Shown: positions 1-8,169 of the stretch, piece after piece
Layout: each line of letters opens with the position of its first letter
Numbering within the stretch: the stretch's first letter is position 1
Source: Anaerotruncus colihominis
Lineage (GTDB): Bacteria > Bacillota > Clostridia > Oscillospirales > Ruminococcaceae
Reading direction: 5' to 3'
Assembly: GCA_025146135.1 (NCBI GenBank)
Contig: CP102255.1
Location: forward strand, 2,542,001-2,606,000
Length of the DNA: 64,000 bases
Translations under genes and position numbers: made by a program
Notes under the pieces: generated by a model
Databases searched by the model: none
What the model was told of the DNA's origin: nothing
The model's input: only the letters and a program-made list of their open reading frames with translations

Positions 1-155
1 TTCTGTTCAAGCAGGTCATACATTTTATCGACCTGTTCAACGTCGTAATCAAGCTCCTCCAGAGCGTCGCTGATCTCCTTTGTTGTCAATTTTCCCTTGG
101 CCTTGCCGCTCTCCAAAAGCTCCTTTAAGATCGCCTTTTTTTCCTGTACACCCAT
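1..155 (-). CDS. rpoD: RNA polymerase primary sigma factor RpoD, N-terminal fragment
   Basis: The leftward reading frame starts with MGVQEKKAILKELLESGKAK and continues to the window edge, so only about 51 residues are visible. They are Lys/Glu-rich and resemble region 1.1 of the primary sigma factor, including the stretch TTKEISDALEELD seen in Firmicutes RpoD. Region 1.1 masks the DNA-binding surfaces of free sigma. The gene lies directly downstream of dnaG with an 84-bp gap, which is the classic dnaG-rpoD order of the macromolecular-synthesis operon. The ATG at 153-155 is preceded by AGGGGG. The conserved regions 2-4 lie outside the window, so the call rests on region 1.1 plus gene order. 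Confidence 0.85.
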   Translation of the reverse strand, partial: MGVQEKKAILKELLESGKAKGKLTTKEISDALEELDYDVEQVDKMYDLLEQ

Positions 156-239
156 TGATGCGGTCCCCCTATTATCAATCCTGTTGCCTGTTTTTCCCTG
201 ACCCCGGCCCGCATCCACAGGACGCAGCTGGGTCTTTGT

Positions 240-2000
240 TTATTTCTTTTTGGACGCCAAAGCGGCTATGTACGCCTTTAGATCATCGTCCGTCATGGCA
301 GCCACTTCATCCTGCGATTTGACTGTTTTAAAGCTGAGTAATGTATCGATATAGCTGTCAAGATCCTCCGGGCCAAAGGTCAGGCCGGAGATGGAATTGA
401 GCAGCCCTGCTGCCGCCGCCATCTGCTCCTCGTCAAGCTGTGCGGAAAGCAGCGGCAGCTCCACCGACTGCCCCGCGGCCAGGCGCTCAAACAGCACTTT
501 TGCAAGCGCGCGGTTGCGGTCCGTTACAAAGCCGTCAAGCCCGATACGCTGCGCCGCGTGCTCATAATAATCGGGATTCTTCATCAGAATCGCCAGAATC
601 TTATCCTCGGCAAGCGCATACCGGATATAACGCGCTCGCTGAGGATCGCGCCGCTGCTCGGCGGGTCCGGCCTCGCTGTAGACACGCAGCTGGGAGGCGT
701 CGCCCCTGCGGCGTTTGGCGGCGCGCTTCTGCTCGTATTTTAGCTGCGTTTCAATCGCACTTTTGGATACTTCAAGCTCCGCCGCCGTCTTTGAAACGTA
801 TACGTCGCGTTCAACGGCGTTCGGCACCGACACCATCAGCGCGGCGAATTCACGTAAAAATGCAACCTTGCCCTCGGCGGTGTCGCAATCGTATTTCCGC
901 CGCAGCTTCTCGATCTCATACTCCGTCGCATTCGACGCACCCGAAAGCAGCAGAGAAAAACGCTCGGCGCCGAATTTTTTGATATATTCGTCCGGATCCT
1001 TTGCGCCGGTCATCGAGAGGATGCGGATTTTCACCCCCGTCTCCCCAAGCAGCGAAACGGCGCGCTTTGTCGCCGCCTGACCCGGCCCGTCGGAATCGTA
1101 TGATAAAACAACCTCCTGCGCATACTGTGCGATCAGCCGCGACTGCTCCGGCGTCAGCGCCGTTCCAAGCGTGGCGACAGCATTGTCAAACCCCGCCTGG
1201 TGCATCGCGATCACATCCATATATCCCTCGCAGAGGATCAGCCCGCCGCGCTTGGATGCCTTTGCGAAATTGAGCGCAAACAGATTGCGGCTTTTTTTGA
1301 ACACGGGCGTATCGGAGGAATTGAGATACTTCGGGCCGCGCGCATCGCCCATAATGCGTCCGCCGAACCCGACCACATTGCCGCGCAGGTCGATGATCGG
1401 AAAGATCACCCTTCCCCGGAACTGGTCGTACAGCCCACCGCTTCTGCCGCGCGCCGCCACGGCCGCCGCCAGCAGTTCGTCGTCCCGGTACCCCTGAGAT
1501 CGCAGAAATTTAACGGCGCCGTCCCACGCCTCAGGCGCATATCCCAGCCCGAAATGCGTGATTGTGCGGTTTGTTAGCCCGCGTTCATGCAGGTAGTCAA
1601 GTCCCGGCTTTCCCGCAGGGCTTTTCAGGCAATCATGAAAATGCCGCGCCAGCGCCCGGTTGAGCGCATAAATACGCATCTTCATTTTCGCCGCGCCGTC
1701 GTCCGCGACCTCCTCCGGCATCGCCATGCCGGCGCGCTGCGCGAGGAAACGGACTGCCTCGACATATTCAAGGTTTTCAATCTTGCGGATAAATGTGATC
1801 ACATCGCCGCCCGCGCCGCAGCCAAAGCAGTAAAACGACTGGTTGTCCGGATAAACGGTAAACGACGGCGATTTTTCCGAATGGAACGGGCACAGCCCGT
1901 TGGCGATACGGCCACGCCGCTTTAAACGGACATAGGATGACACCACCTGCTCGATGTCGCTGTTGTTTTTCAACTCCTGTAAAAACAGATCAGGTATCAA
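240..2000 (-). CDS. dnaG: DNA primase DnaG
   Basis: Synthesises RNA primers for replication and works with the replicative helicase. The 586-residue protein begins with a CHC2 zinc-binding domain (C37, H40, C58, C61 in CPFH...CFGC), followed by the primase core with the motif EGYMDVIA and the acidic TOPRIM stretch YDSDGPGQ. The C-terminal part is a helicase-interaction domain. The length is normal for the family. The start is TTG at 1998-2000, preceded by GGGAGG at good spacing; no ATG fits better. It lies 36 bp after the dGTPase-like gene and 84 bp before rpoD, all leftward, so the three are probably cotranscribed. Confidence 0.97.
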   Translation of the reverse strand: MIPDLFLQELKNNSDIEQVVSSYVRLKRRGRIANGLCPFHSEKSPSFTVYPDNQSFYCFGCGAGGDVITFIRKIENLEYVEAVRFLAQRAGMAMPEEVADDGAAKMKMRIYALNRALARHFHDCLKSPAGKPGLDYLHERGLTNRTITHFGLGYAPEAWDGAVKFLRSQGYRDDELLAAAVAARGRSGGLYDQFRGRVIFPIIDLRGNVVGFGGRIMGDARGPKYLNSSDTPVFKKSRNLFALNFAKASKRGGLILCEGYMDVIAMHQAGFDNAVATLGTALTPEQSRLIAQYAQEVVLSYDSDGPGQAATKRAVSLLGETGVKIRILSMTGAKDPDEYIKKFGAERFSLLLSGASNATEYEIEKLRRKYDCDTAEGKVAFLREFAALMVSVPNAVERDVYVSKTAAELEVSKSAIETQLKYEQKRAAKRRRGDASQLRVYSEAGPAEQRRDPQRARYIRYALAEDKILAILMKNPDYYEHAAQRIGLDGFVTDRNRALAKVLFERLAAGQSVELPLLSAQLDEEQMAAAAGLLNSISGLTFGPEDLDSYIDTLLSFKTVKSQDEVAAMTDDDLKAYIAALASKKK

Positions 2001-2036
2001 ACAAACGGTCCTCCCTTCTAAAATGGCGCGTCGTTC

Positions 2037-3047
2037 TCAAATGGACCACGGCTTCGGTACAAACAGCTTTTCATATGTGGCGACCGCGAAACGGTCCGAC
2101 ATACCCGATATGTAGTCGCAGGCGGCACGCGGCGCGCCCTCGCCCTCCAGGATAGCCTGATATTCGCCCGGCAGCGCCTGCGGGTGCTCTGTAAAATACC
2201 CGTACAGGCTTTTGACAACATTTTCCGCCTTGCCCTCCTCACCCTTGGCTGTCGGGTTCAGGTACACCGCTTCATACATAAACGAATTGAACTGGGCAAA
2301 CGCTTCGCCAATCTGCTCATCCATACGGATATCGTCTGTGCTGTGGCTGATCAGCGAGGTGATCAGCGTCGTGATGCGCTGAGATTTCGTGCGGCCGAGC
2401 GTGTATTTGATCGTCCATGGAATATCGTCGTCGCACAGCACCCGTGCGCGCAGCGCATCCTCAAGGTCATGGTTGAGATAGGCGATCTTGTCCGCAAAAT
2501 AGACGGCGCGCCCTTCAAGCGTGGCCGCGCGCCCCTCCGGCGAAGGATTGGAATAAGAATGGCACGCAATGCCGTTGCGCACCTCCCAGGTCAGATTTAG
2601 CCCCGCACCGCCTTTCTCCAGGCGGTCTGCTACGCGCACGCTCTGCTGCGCGTGCGAAAAGCCATGCGGACAGACCTCCCGCAGCGCCCGTTCGCCCGCG
2701 TGCCCAAAGGGCGTATGCCCCAGATCGTGGCCAAGCGCAATTGCCTCGGTCAGTTCCTCATTCAGCCGCAGCGCGACTGCAAGCGTCTTTGCAATCTGGT
2801 TGACCTCAAGCGTGTGCGTCAGGCGCGTGCGGTAATGGTCGCCCTCCGGCGACAGAAACACCTGTGTTTTATGCATCAGCCTGCGAAACGCCTTGCTATG
2901 GATGACCCGGTCGCGGTCGCGTGCAAACGGCGTGCGGATCGGGCATTCCTCCTCCGGGCGGGCGCGTCCGCGCGAATGCTGCGGCAGGCAGGCGTGCTCC
3001 GACAGGCTCTGCGCCTGCAAGGCCTGCGTCTGTTCGCGGATGGTCAT
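2037..3047 (-). CDS. dgt: dGTP triphosphohydrolase-like HD-domain protein
   Basis: Predicted to hydrolyse dNTPs to deoxynucleoside and triphosphate. The 336-residue protein has the HD signature: H78 in RTRLTHTLEV, H107-D108 in ALGHDLGHTPFGHAGE, and a later NHDLEDA. The N-terminal RDRDRVIHSKAFRRL is typical of the Dgt family. This is the short, type-2-like form common in Firmicutes just upstream of dnaG-rpoD, an arrangement seen here. The start ATG has a strong AAGGAGG site. A promoter -10-like TATAAT lies upstream on the same strand (3100-3105), but I see no convincing -35. Substrate range cannot be told from sequence. Confidence 0.92.
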   Translation of the reverse strand: MTIREQTQALQAQSLSEHACLPQHSRGRARPEEECPIRTPFARDRDRVIHSKAFRRLMHKTQVFLSPEGDHYRTRLTHTLEVNQIAKTLAVALRLNEELTEAIALGHDLGHTPFGHAGERALREVCPHGFSHAQQSVRVADRLEKGGAGLNLTWEVRNGIACHSYSNPSPEGRAATLEGRAVYFADKIAYLNHDLEDALRARVLCDDDIPWTIKYTLGRTKSQRITTLITSLISHSTDDIRMDEQIGEAFAQFNSFMYEAVYLNPTAKGEEGKAENVVKSLYGYFTEHPQALPGEYQAILEGEGAPRAACDYISGMSDRFAVATYEKLFVPKPWSI

Positions 3048-3185
3048 AGCGCGCCTCCTTCCCCGCGTTTTTTGCCATTTTGATTGTATGTTCTAATATA
3101 TTATACTCCGCAAATAAAAAAATTCCTGCCTGGAGCAAAAATTTCTTGCAAAAGGCAGAAACTTACAAAATACGACTGTTTTTAA

Positions 3186-3347
3186 GAATCTGTATTCACA
3201 GCCAAAGGACGCTGGGCAGGCACGGGATTTTGTACCCAATCAAGGCAAATTTTTGCGGGCGGGCTGTCGCCCGGCAAGAAAATTTAACGTGGAGCGGGGG
3301 GCAAAAGGCCCGCCTGGGCAACGTTTTGCGGCTGTGAATACAGGTTC
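3186..3347. repeat. Interspersed MITE-like element, copy 1
   Basis: A 162-bp element with terminal inverted repeats. The left end reads GAATCTGTATTCACAGCC and the right end is the complement of GAACCTGTATTCACAGCC. It is flanked on both sides by TAA, consistent with a 3-bp target duplication. The interior aligns along its full length with copy 2 at 52382-52541, read on the other strand. Shared blocks include GGCAAATTTTTGC, CGGGCTGTCGCCC and AAATTTAACG. It lies exactly at the stop codon of the YigZ-family gene: the first base of the element completes the present TAG. It carries no credible gene and is too short to encode a transposase. It fills most of the 299-bp gap 3048-3346. Confidence 0.85.
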
Positions 3348-3970
3348 TAAGGCATACAGTCATAACGGCGGTCCTCCACACATGCCGTCACCCGGCCCGC
3401 CGTCAGCTCCGCCAGATCCCTTTGAAACGCTTCGACCCGGTTCGCCTTCATCAGCAGGCGCAGCGTTACATCTGCCGCGTAATCGGAACCAAGCGTGCGC
3501 GCGCCGTATTTTGCAAGCAGCCGCTCGATCCGTCCGTACTGGTCATAGGAAAACATCGCCGACAGTTCGGCGCATTCACTCATGACCATGCGCTCGGCTG
3601 CATCGACCGCCAGCTTGGCAGCGTGTGAATATGCGCGCACAAGGCCGCCCGCGCCGAGCAGAACGCCGCCGAAATAACGCGTGACAACGGCGGCAACATC
3701 GACTAATCCCTCCCGCTGGAGCACCTCGAGCACCGGCACGCCCGCTGTTCCCTGCGGCTCGCCGTCGTCCGAATAGCGGCGCGTCTGTCCCTCGCGCAGG
3801 ATGTATGCGTAGACATTGTGCGACGCGTCCCAATGAAGCGCCTTTTTTTCGGAGATAAAAGCGGCCGCTTCCTCCTCGGTACGCACAGGCGCGATGTATC
3901 CGATAAACCGGGAGCGCCGCTCGACAAATTCGTCGGACGCCGCCGCCCGGATTGTTGTATATTCCTCCAT
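3347..3970 (-). CDS. YigZ/IMPACT family protein
   Basis: The 207-residue protein belongs to the UPF0029/IMPACT family, which has an N-terminal ribosomal-protein-S5-like fold and a C-terminal ferredoxin-like domain. The family is linked to translation regulation, but its bacterial function is unsettled. Diagnostic stretches are RSRFIGY, the DASHNVYAY block, SDDGEPQGTAGVPVL and RYFGGVLLGAGGLVRAYS. The start at 3970 is chosen over an upstream ATG because AGGTGA precedes it at 7 nt. The stop codon TAG is formed partly by the end of the inserted repeat element, so the ancestral stop was probably TAA at the same place. The protein therefore seems unaltered. Confidence 0.93.
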   Translation of the reverse strand: MEEYTTIRAAASDEFVERRSRFIGYIAPVRTEEEAAAFISEKKALHWDASHNVYAYILREGQTRRYSDDGEPQGTAGVPVLEVLQREGLVDVAAVVTRYFGGVLLGAGGLVRAYSHAAKLAVDAAERMVMSECAELSAMFSYDQYGRIERLLAKYGARTLGSDYAADVTLRLLMKANRVEAFQRDLAELTAGRVTACVEDRRYDCMP

Positions 3971-3996
3971 GCCGTCACCTCGCATCAAATCCAAAA

Positions 3997-4025
3997 CCCG
4001 CCCGCCTGTAAAACGGGCGGGCGGG
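3997..4025 (-). terminator. Rho-independent terminator after ilvE
   Basis: A GC stem of about 10 bp (CCCGCCCGCC paired with GGCGGGCGGG) with a short A/T loop. It is followed on the minus strand by TTTTGGATTT and lies 22 bp beyond the ilvE stop codon. It separates ilvE from the YigZ-family gene. Confidence 0.8.
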
Positions 4026-4047
4026 CTTACTGACTCCTAAAAACTGT

Positions 4048-5115
4048 TCAGCAGCAGGGCGTGATCCAGCCGAACGGATCGGGGATACGGCCCCACTGGA
4101 TATCAGTCAGGGTATCATACAGCTTCTGGCTGATGGGACCGATCTTATTTTCATTGATGACCGTGGTGACATCGCCGCATTTCAGCTCGCCGATCGGGGA
4201 AATAACGGCGGCGGTGCCGGTGCCCCATGCCTCGTCCAGCTTGCCGGCCCTGGCCGCCTGCTCAAGCTCATGGATGGAGAGCTTACGCTCGGACACCTTC
4301 ATCCCCCACGACTCTAAAAGCTGGATCACCGATTTGCGCGTGATGCCCGGCAGGATCGACCCGTCAAGCTCCGGCGTAACGATTTCGCCGTCGATCTTAA
4401 AGAACACGTTCATCGAACCGACTTCCTCGACATACTTGCGCTCAACGCCGTCCAGCCAGAGCACCTGCGAATAGCCCTGCTTCTCGGCCTCCTCCTGCGC
4501 GATCAGGGAAGCGGCATAATTTCCGCCCGTCTTGTAAGCGCCCATGCCGCCGCGCGATGCGCGGACATATTTTGTCTCGACATAAATGCGCACCGGGTCG
4601 ATGCCGCCCGCGTAATAGGCTCCCGACGGCGAAAGAATGACACAATAGATATAATGCGTCGACGGATGCACGCCCAGAACCTCCTGGTTGGCGATCACAA
4701 ACGGGCGGATATACAGCGATGTCCCCGGCGCGGAAGGAACCCAATCCTTGTCGATGGTGACAAGCTGCCTGAGTCCTTCCATCAGAAGCTCCTCGTCGAG
4801 CTTGGGCACAACCAGGCGTTCGCAGGAGGTGTTCAGGCGTTTAAAGTTCTGACCGGGGCGGAAAAACTGAATTTTTCCTTCGGCGGTACGATACGCCTTC
4901 ATGCCCTCAAATATTTCCTGCGCATAGTGAAAACACGACGACGCCGGGTCCATCGGGATCGGCCCATACGGCACAATGCGCGGATCATGCCAGCCTTGGC
5001 CCGCAGTATAGTCCATCAGGAACATGTGGTCAGTAAAGATATGGCCAAAGCCGAGGTTGTTCTCATCGGGCTTGGCCTTGGGATGATCGGTCAGCGTGAC
5101 CTTGATCTCCATCAT
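4048..5115 (-). CDS. ilvE: Branched-chain amino acid aminotransferase (type II)
   Basis: A PLP enzyme that interconverts Leu/Ile/Val and their 2-oxo acids with glutamate/2-oxoglutarate. The fold-type IV BCAT features are clear: EIFEGMKAYR, RPGQNFKRLN, the PLP lysine in GAYKTGGNY (about K195) and EVGSMNVFF. The C-terminal GTGTAAVISPIG is the cofactor-phosphate region. At 355 residues it matches the eukaryotic-like BCAT II group. The start is placed at 5115 (ATGATGGAG) because GGAGT lies 8 nt upstream; the longer frame from 5145 lacks a ribosome site. The gene is monocistronic, with its own promoter and terminator. I see no T-box leader. Confidence 0.96.
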   Translation of the reverse strand: MMEIKVTLTDHPKAKPDENNLGFGHIFTDHMFLMDYTAGQGWHDPRIVPYGPIPMDPASSCFHYAQEIFEGMKAYRTAEGKIQFFRPGQNFKRLNTSCERLVVPKLDEELLMEGLRQLVTIDKDWVPSAPGTSLYIRPFVIANQEVLGVHPSTHYIYCVILSPSGAYYAGGIDPVRIYVETKYVRASRGGMGAYKTGGNYAASLIAQEEAEKQGYSQVLWLDGVERKYVEEVGSMNVFFKIDGEIVTPELDGSILPGITRKSVIQLLESWGMKVSERKLSIHELEQAARAGKLDEAWGTGTAAVISPIGELKCGDVTTVINENKIGPISQKLYDTLTDIQWGRIPDPFGWITPCC

Positions 5116-5166
5116 ATCGAACACTCCTTTATTGATTGCGTCCATTGTATTATAAAATTTTTTTCA

Positions 5167-5195
5167 ATCATAGCACGGATATACTGTATTGTCAA
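5167..5195 (-). promoter_or_regulatory. Sigma-A-type promoter of ilvE
   Basis: On the minus strand TTGACA (5190-5195) is followed after 17 bp by TATGAT (5167-5172). The predicted transcript start is near 5160, giving a leader of about 45 nt, too short for a T-box riboswitch. Confidence 0.8.
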
Positions 5196-5440
5196 AAATT
5201 TTACCACAATTTCGGCGTCTTGAACAAACCAGGCTGCGGCTTGGAAAATACCGCACAGCAATTTTACAAGCTATCAGTTTAACGCGCCGCACAAACAAAA
5301 TCCAGCGTCCTTGTTTTTCTGTTTCTTATTTATTATACGGAACAAATTGCAGCGATGCAATACAAATATTGCAGTTTTTTAGATTTTTCCATTGAATTCA
5401 CGTGGATTGCAGGGCTGTTTTGCAGGAACAAAATCTTCTG

Positions 5441-5470
5441 TTGACGCCCAGGCCCAATTTATAGTACAAT
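5441..5470 (+). promoter_or_regulatory. Sigma-A-type promoter of rnpB
   Basis: TTGACG (5441-5446) and TACAAT (5465-5470) are 18 bp apart. The expected start, near 5477, is just upstream of the P1 stem of the RNA. Confidence 0.85.
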
Positions 5471-5480
5471 AAAACATGTA

Positions 5481-5813
5481 TAGAGAGCGGGCCGGACGGC
5501 GGCGCGCCCCATGGGCGTGAGGAAAGTCCGGGCTTCACAGGGCGGGATACCTGCTAACGGCAGGCCGGGGCGACCCGAGGGAAAGTGCAACAGAAAGATA
5601 CCGCCGCGTTTTGCGGTAAGGATGGAAAGGCGAGGTAAGAGCTCACCGGGATGCGGGCAACCGCATTGCCATGTAAACCCTATCCGAAGCAACGCCAACT
5701 GGGACAATGCGGCTGCCCGCCGGGTCCCGAAAGGCGGCTGGAGCCGCGCGGCGACGCGCAGCCAAGAAAGATCGTCGTCCACGACAGAACCCGGCTTACA
5801 GGCTCCCTCTCTA
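5481..5813 (+). ncRNA. rnpB: RNase P RNA, bacterial class A
   Basis: Catalytic RNA that removes the 5' leader from tRNA precursors. The 5' end TAGAGAG pairs with the 3' end CTCTCTA (helix P1), which sets the ends. Conserved core segments are present: GAGGAAAGTCCGGGC near the start, GGGAAAGTGCAACAGAAAGATA in pieces around 5579, GGTAAGAGCTCACC around 5634, GTAAACCC at 5673, and the closing ACAGAACCCGGCTTACAG. The layout is class A, with an internal GC-rich helix around 5718-5765. The gene has its own promoter and terminator. The call is safe; the exact mature ends are good to within a few bases. Confidence 0.97.
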
Positions 5814-5829
5814 TGCGCCTGCAAATCCA

Positions 5830-5856
5830 GACCGCCCTGTGTTGGGCGGTCTTTTT
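5830..5856 (+). terminator. Rho-independent terminator of rnpB
   Basis: GACCGCCC and GGGCGGTC form an 8-bp stem with a 6-nt loop followed by TTTTT, 17 bp after the mature RNase P RNA. Confidence 0.93.
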
Positions 5857-5967
5857 GCATGTCCGCGCGCATATGCTTTTGTCAGAAGCCCGCCCCAAAA
5901 CCGGATCGACGGCTTTTAGGCGGCTAACATGCAGGCGGCTCAAGAGCCGCCCGGAGCGGAGGTATCA

Positions 5968-6231
5968 ATGATGTCCCATTCCCTGCTGCTTGCTGCGGCC
6001 GGCGCCGCGTGTATCACCGTCCTGGCTGCGCTCTGGCGTTCCGGCAAATTCCTGCGCGCGCTGCTTTTCTCCGCCGTCACCGGCAACCTGGCGCTGTTCG
6101 GCGTCGCCTACCTCGGCGCCTTCACCGGCGTCACAATCGCTCCTGGACCAATATCTGTTTCGATCGCAACCGTTCTTGGAATTCCCGGCGTGATCCTGAT
6201 GCTGGCGCTGCGGTTGATTTTCCGAGCATGA
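5968..6231 (+). CDS. bofA: BofA-family pro-sigma-K processing inhibitor
   Basis: In Bacillus, BofA is a forespore outer-membrane protein that holds the SpoIVFB protease inactive until engulfment is complete. This 87-residue protein is almost wholly hydrophobic, with three likely membrane segments (about residues 4-20, 28-50 and 60-82). It ends in the family signature LGIPGVILMLALRLI. The start is the ATG at 5968, with GGAGG 6 nt upstream. A short hairpin (GGCGGCT/AGCCGCC, 5932-5949) lies ahead of the ribosome site. The presence of bofA suggests a spore former. Many Clostridia keep bofA near housekeeping genes, as here. Confidence 0.88.
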   Translation: MMSHSLLLAAAGAACITVLAALWRSGKFLRALLFSAVTGNLALFGVAYLGAFTGVTIAPGPISVSIATVLGIPGVILMLALRLIFRA

Positions 6232-6242
6232 CGGCGTATAAT
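6214..6242 (+). promoter_or_regulatory. Promoter of the acetyltransferase gene
   Basis: TTGATT (6214-6219) and TATAAT (6237-6242) have a 17-bp spacer. The -35 element lies inside the last codons of bofA, giving a leader of about 110 nt before the gene at 6363. Confidence 0.65.
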
Positions 6243-6362
6243 GGGACGGTAAAATCAACGCGCCCACCGGACCGAAGCAGACTGCACGTGCAAAGCATAG
6301 CCGCTGTCAATGATGCGGCCATGCCCAGCGCGGTTGGCTGGCGGCGCTTTTGGAGGACGTTT

Positions 6363-6803
6363 ATGGAAATCCGCTTTTTTAACGGTAGAGACGATCTTAC
6401 CGACGCCTTTTTCGTCCGCGACGAGGTATTTACAAAGGAGCAGGGCTTCACGATCCCGGATGTGGACGCATTCGACGCCATTTCCGATCATATGGTCGTC
6501 TATATCGACGGCAAGCCGGCCGCGACCGGACGCGTTTACCGCGATGAAAGCGGCGCGTTCCACATCGGACGCATCGCCGTGCTCAAGCAGTACCGCGCCC
6601 GCCAGCTCGGCCGTCTGGTGATGGAGCGCCTCGAAGTCCTTGCTCGCGAACAGGGCGCCGAAAAAATCGTGCTTGGCGCGCAGCTTTATGCCATACCCTT
6701 CTATGAAAAATGCGGTTTCACTGGTACGGGCGAACGCTTCTTCGAGGAATTCTGCGAGCATGAAACGCTTGTCAAAACCGTCACGCCCTTTAACCGCACG
6801 TGA
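6363..6803 (+). CDS. GNAT family N-acetyltransferase (ElaA-like)
   Basis: A 146-residue single-domain acyl-CoA N-acyltransferase. The acetyl-CoA pyrophosphate loop is recognisable in YRARQLGRLVMERL (a Q/RxxGxG/A-type motif). The C-terminal part has the usual FYEKCGF beta-bulge motif with E-H-E at the end (EFCEHETL). The N-terminal FFVRDEVFTKEQGF is typical of the small ElaA/YjcF-type group, whose substrates are not known. GGAGG lies just upstream of the ATG at 6363. It is read from its own promoter and followed by a terminator, so it is probably monocistronic. Confidence 0.88.
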   Translation: MEIRFFNGRDDLTDAFFVRDEVFTKEQGFTIPDVDAFDAISDHMVVYIDGKPAATGRVYRDESGAFHIGRIAVLKQYRARQLGRLVMERLEVLAREQGAEKIVLGAQLYAIPFYEKCGFTGTGERFFEEFCEHETLVKTVTPFNRT

Positions 6804-6840
6804 GTCCTATCCGCCAAAACGCCCAGCGTATCCATGAAAG

Positions 6841-6874
6841 AAAGCCCGATGGACCCCCATCGGGCTTTATTTTT
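6841..6874. terminator. Terminator between convergent genes
   Basis: AAAGCCCGATGG and CCATCGGGCTTT form a perfect 12-bp stem followed on the plus strand by ATTTTTT. It ends the acetyltransferase transcript and, with weaker T runs on the other strand, may also serve the leftward catabolic operon that ends at 6957. Confidence 0.88.
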
Positions 6875-6956
6875 TGCCTGTTTAAGTGAAATTCCAACGG
6901 ATTCGGCGATTTCCCCACACGGCCCCGGCGCGCAGAGACACCGGCGGCCGCCGTTT

Positions 6957-8135
6957 TCAGTCCACGCGGTATTTTTCAATCGTGTCCTCACGCAGTTCGA
7001 TCCCCAGGCCAGGCTTCTGCGGCAAATAGACATAGCCGTCGGCTGCCATTTCAATCGGCTCGGTCAATAGCTCGTCGCGCAGCGGGTAAGGATTGCGGTC
7101 CATCTCCAAAATCCCCCGGTTGCTCAGGGAAGCCAGGAAATGGGCGTTTGCCGCGAGGCTCACGGCCGAAGAAAAAACATGCGGCATACAGGGCAGGCTG
7201 TTGGCCTGCGCATAATGGGCGATTCTGCGGCACTCGGTAAAGCCGCCGCTCCAGATCACGTCGGGCTGTACAATATCGATCGCGCGCTTGTCCATAAACT
7301 GCTTGAAGCGGAACAGCCCCACTTCAGATTCATAACCCGCAACCGGCATATCCAACGCACGGGCCAGCTCCGCCGAGCCGTCCACATTGTCCAGGCTGAG
7401 AGGTTCCTCCATCCAGAAAACCCCCATCTCCTGGAACTTTTTACCCATGCGGATTGCGGTGTATGTGTTCCAGACGTTGTTTACATCGACCATGATCCGC
7501 GCGCCATATTTCTTTGCCGCCTCGCAGCAGGCCCGTACCCGTTCCAGCTCCTCCTCCAGGGTATAAATGCATTTTTCCGGGCTGAGCATATTTTCAATCG
7601 GCGACATAAATACGTCCGGATTGCGCCCGATCTTGATTTTTGCATAGCGAAATCCCTGCCGGAAATAGCCTTCAGCCTCCGCCGCCAGTTTCTGCGCATC
7701 CTTGCCCACGCTGTAAAAGCCCGAACTGGCGTACGGCAGCAGCCGGTCGCTGTACCCGCCCAACAGCTTGTAAACCGGCAGGCCGGCTTTTTTGCCTAAA
7801 ATATCCCACAGCGCCACATCAATGCCGCTGAGGGCGGCGGTGATGATCCCGCCCCGCCCGTGCTGGCGGGTGCGGTCGTTGACCTTGCGCCAAATCCGTT
7901 CGATATTGGTCGGGTCCTCCCCCCTGACAAGATCGGCCAGCTCATGCTCAATCACATATTTCGTTGTCTCGGCAGGCCCGCCGAAGCAGGCCGACTCCCC
8001 AATTCCTTCGATCCCTTCGTCTGTTTTCACCTTGACGATCACCGCGCTGCGGGTATAAAAATAGTTTTGAGCGTCCGCGATCGCATTGTCATATTGGTAT
8101 CGCAGGATCATTGCGGAAACGTCCGTCACCTTCAT
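6957..8135 (-). CDS. Enolase-superfamily enzyme, mandelate racemase subgroup
   Basis: The 392-residue protein has the capping domain and the (beta/alpha)7-beta barrel of the mandelate racemase/muconate lactonizing family. These enzymes abstract the alpha proton of a carboxylate held by Mg2+. Expected catalytic residues are present: the KxK motif (K166, K168), metal ligands D217, E243 or E244 (WMEEP) and E269 (GYESE), and the Asp-His dyad D292 (QPDVIW) and H319 (MPHVF). The dyad places it with MR-type acid-sugar dehydratases or epimerases rather than MLE types. It is the last gene of the leftward catabolic operon, 34 bp after the racemase-like gene. The substrate is unknown, but it should be a carboxylate. 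Confidence 0.9.
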   Translation of the reverse strand: MKVTDVSAMILRYQYDNAIADAQNYFYTRSAVIVKVKTDEGIEGIGESACFGGPAETTKYVIEHELADLVRGEDPTNIERIWRKVNDRTRQHGRGGIITAALSGIDVALWDILGKKAGLPVYKLLGGYSDRLLPYASSGFYSVGKDAQKLAAEAEGYFRQGFRYAKIKIGRNPDVFMSPIENMLSPEKCIYTLEEELERVRACCEAAKKYGARIMVDVNNVWNTYTAIRMGKKFQEMGVFWMEEPLSLDNVDGSAELARALDMPVAGYESEVGLFRFKQFMDKRAIDIVQPDVIWSGGFTECRRIAHYAQANSLPCMPHVFSSAVSLAANAHFLASLSNRGILEMDRNPYPLRDELLTEPIEMAADGYVYLPQKPGLGIELREDTIEKYRVD

Positions 8136-8169
8136 CTCATCACATCCAAATCCTTTCAGTATTTCCCGT

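Larger units (their letters stand above)
5116..5480. other. Intergenic region with two divergent promoters
   Basis: This gap between ilvE and the RNase P RNA gene holds the ilvE promoter (minus strand) and the rnpB promoter (plus strand), annotated separately. The rest (about 5200-5440) is AT-rich and shows no open frame, hairpin or repeat that I can support. Confidence 0.6.

Noticed and set aside
3196-3381. A 61-codon leftward frame, and its counterpart at 52336-52644
   Set aside because: Both frames are translations of the two copies of the inverted-repeat element plus flanking sequence. They lack ribosome sites and are not genes.
4048-5480. T-box or other riboswitch controlling ilvE
   Set aside because: The promoter found gives a leader of only about 45 nt, with no specifier loop or T-box sequence.
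5459-5943. Open frames on both strands across the RNase P RNA
   Set aside because: The conserved rnpB core, P1 pairing, promoter and terminator explain this region fully.
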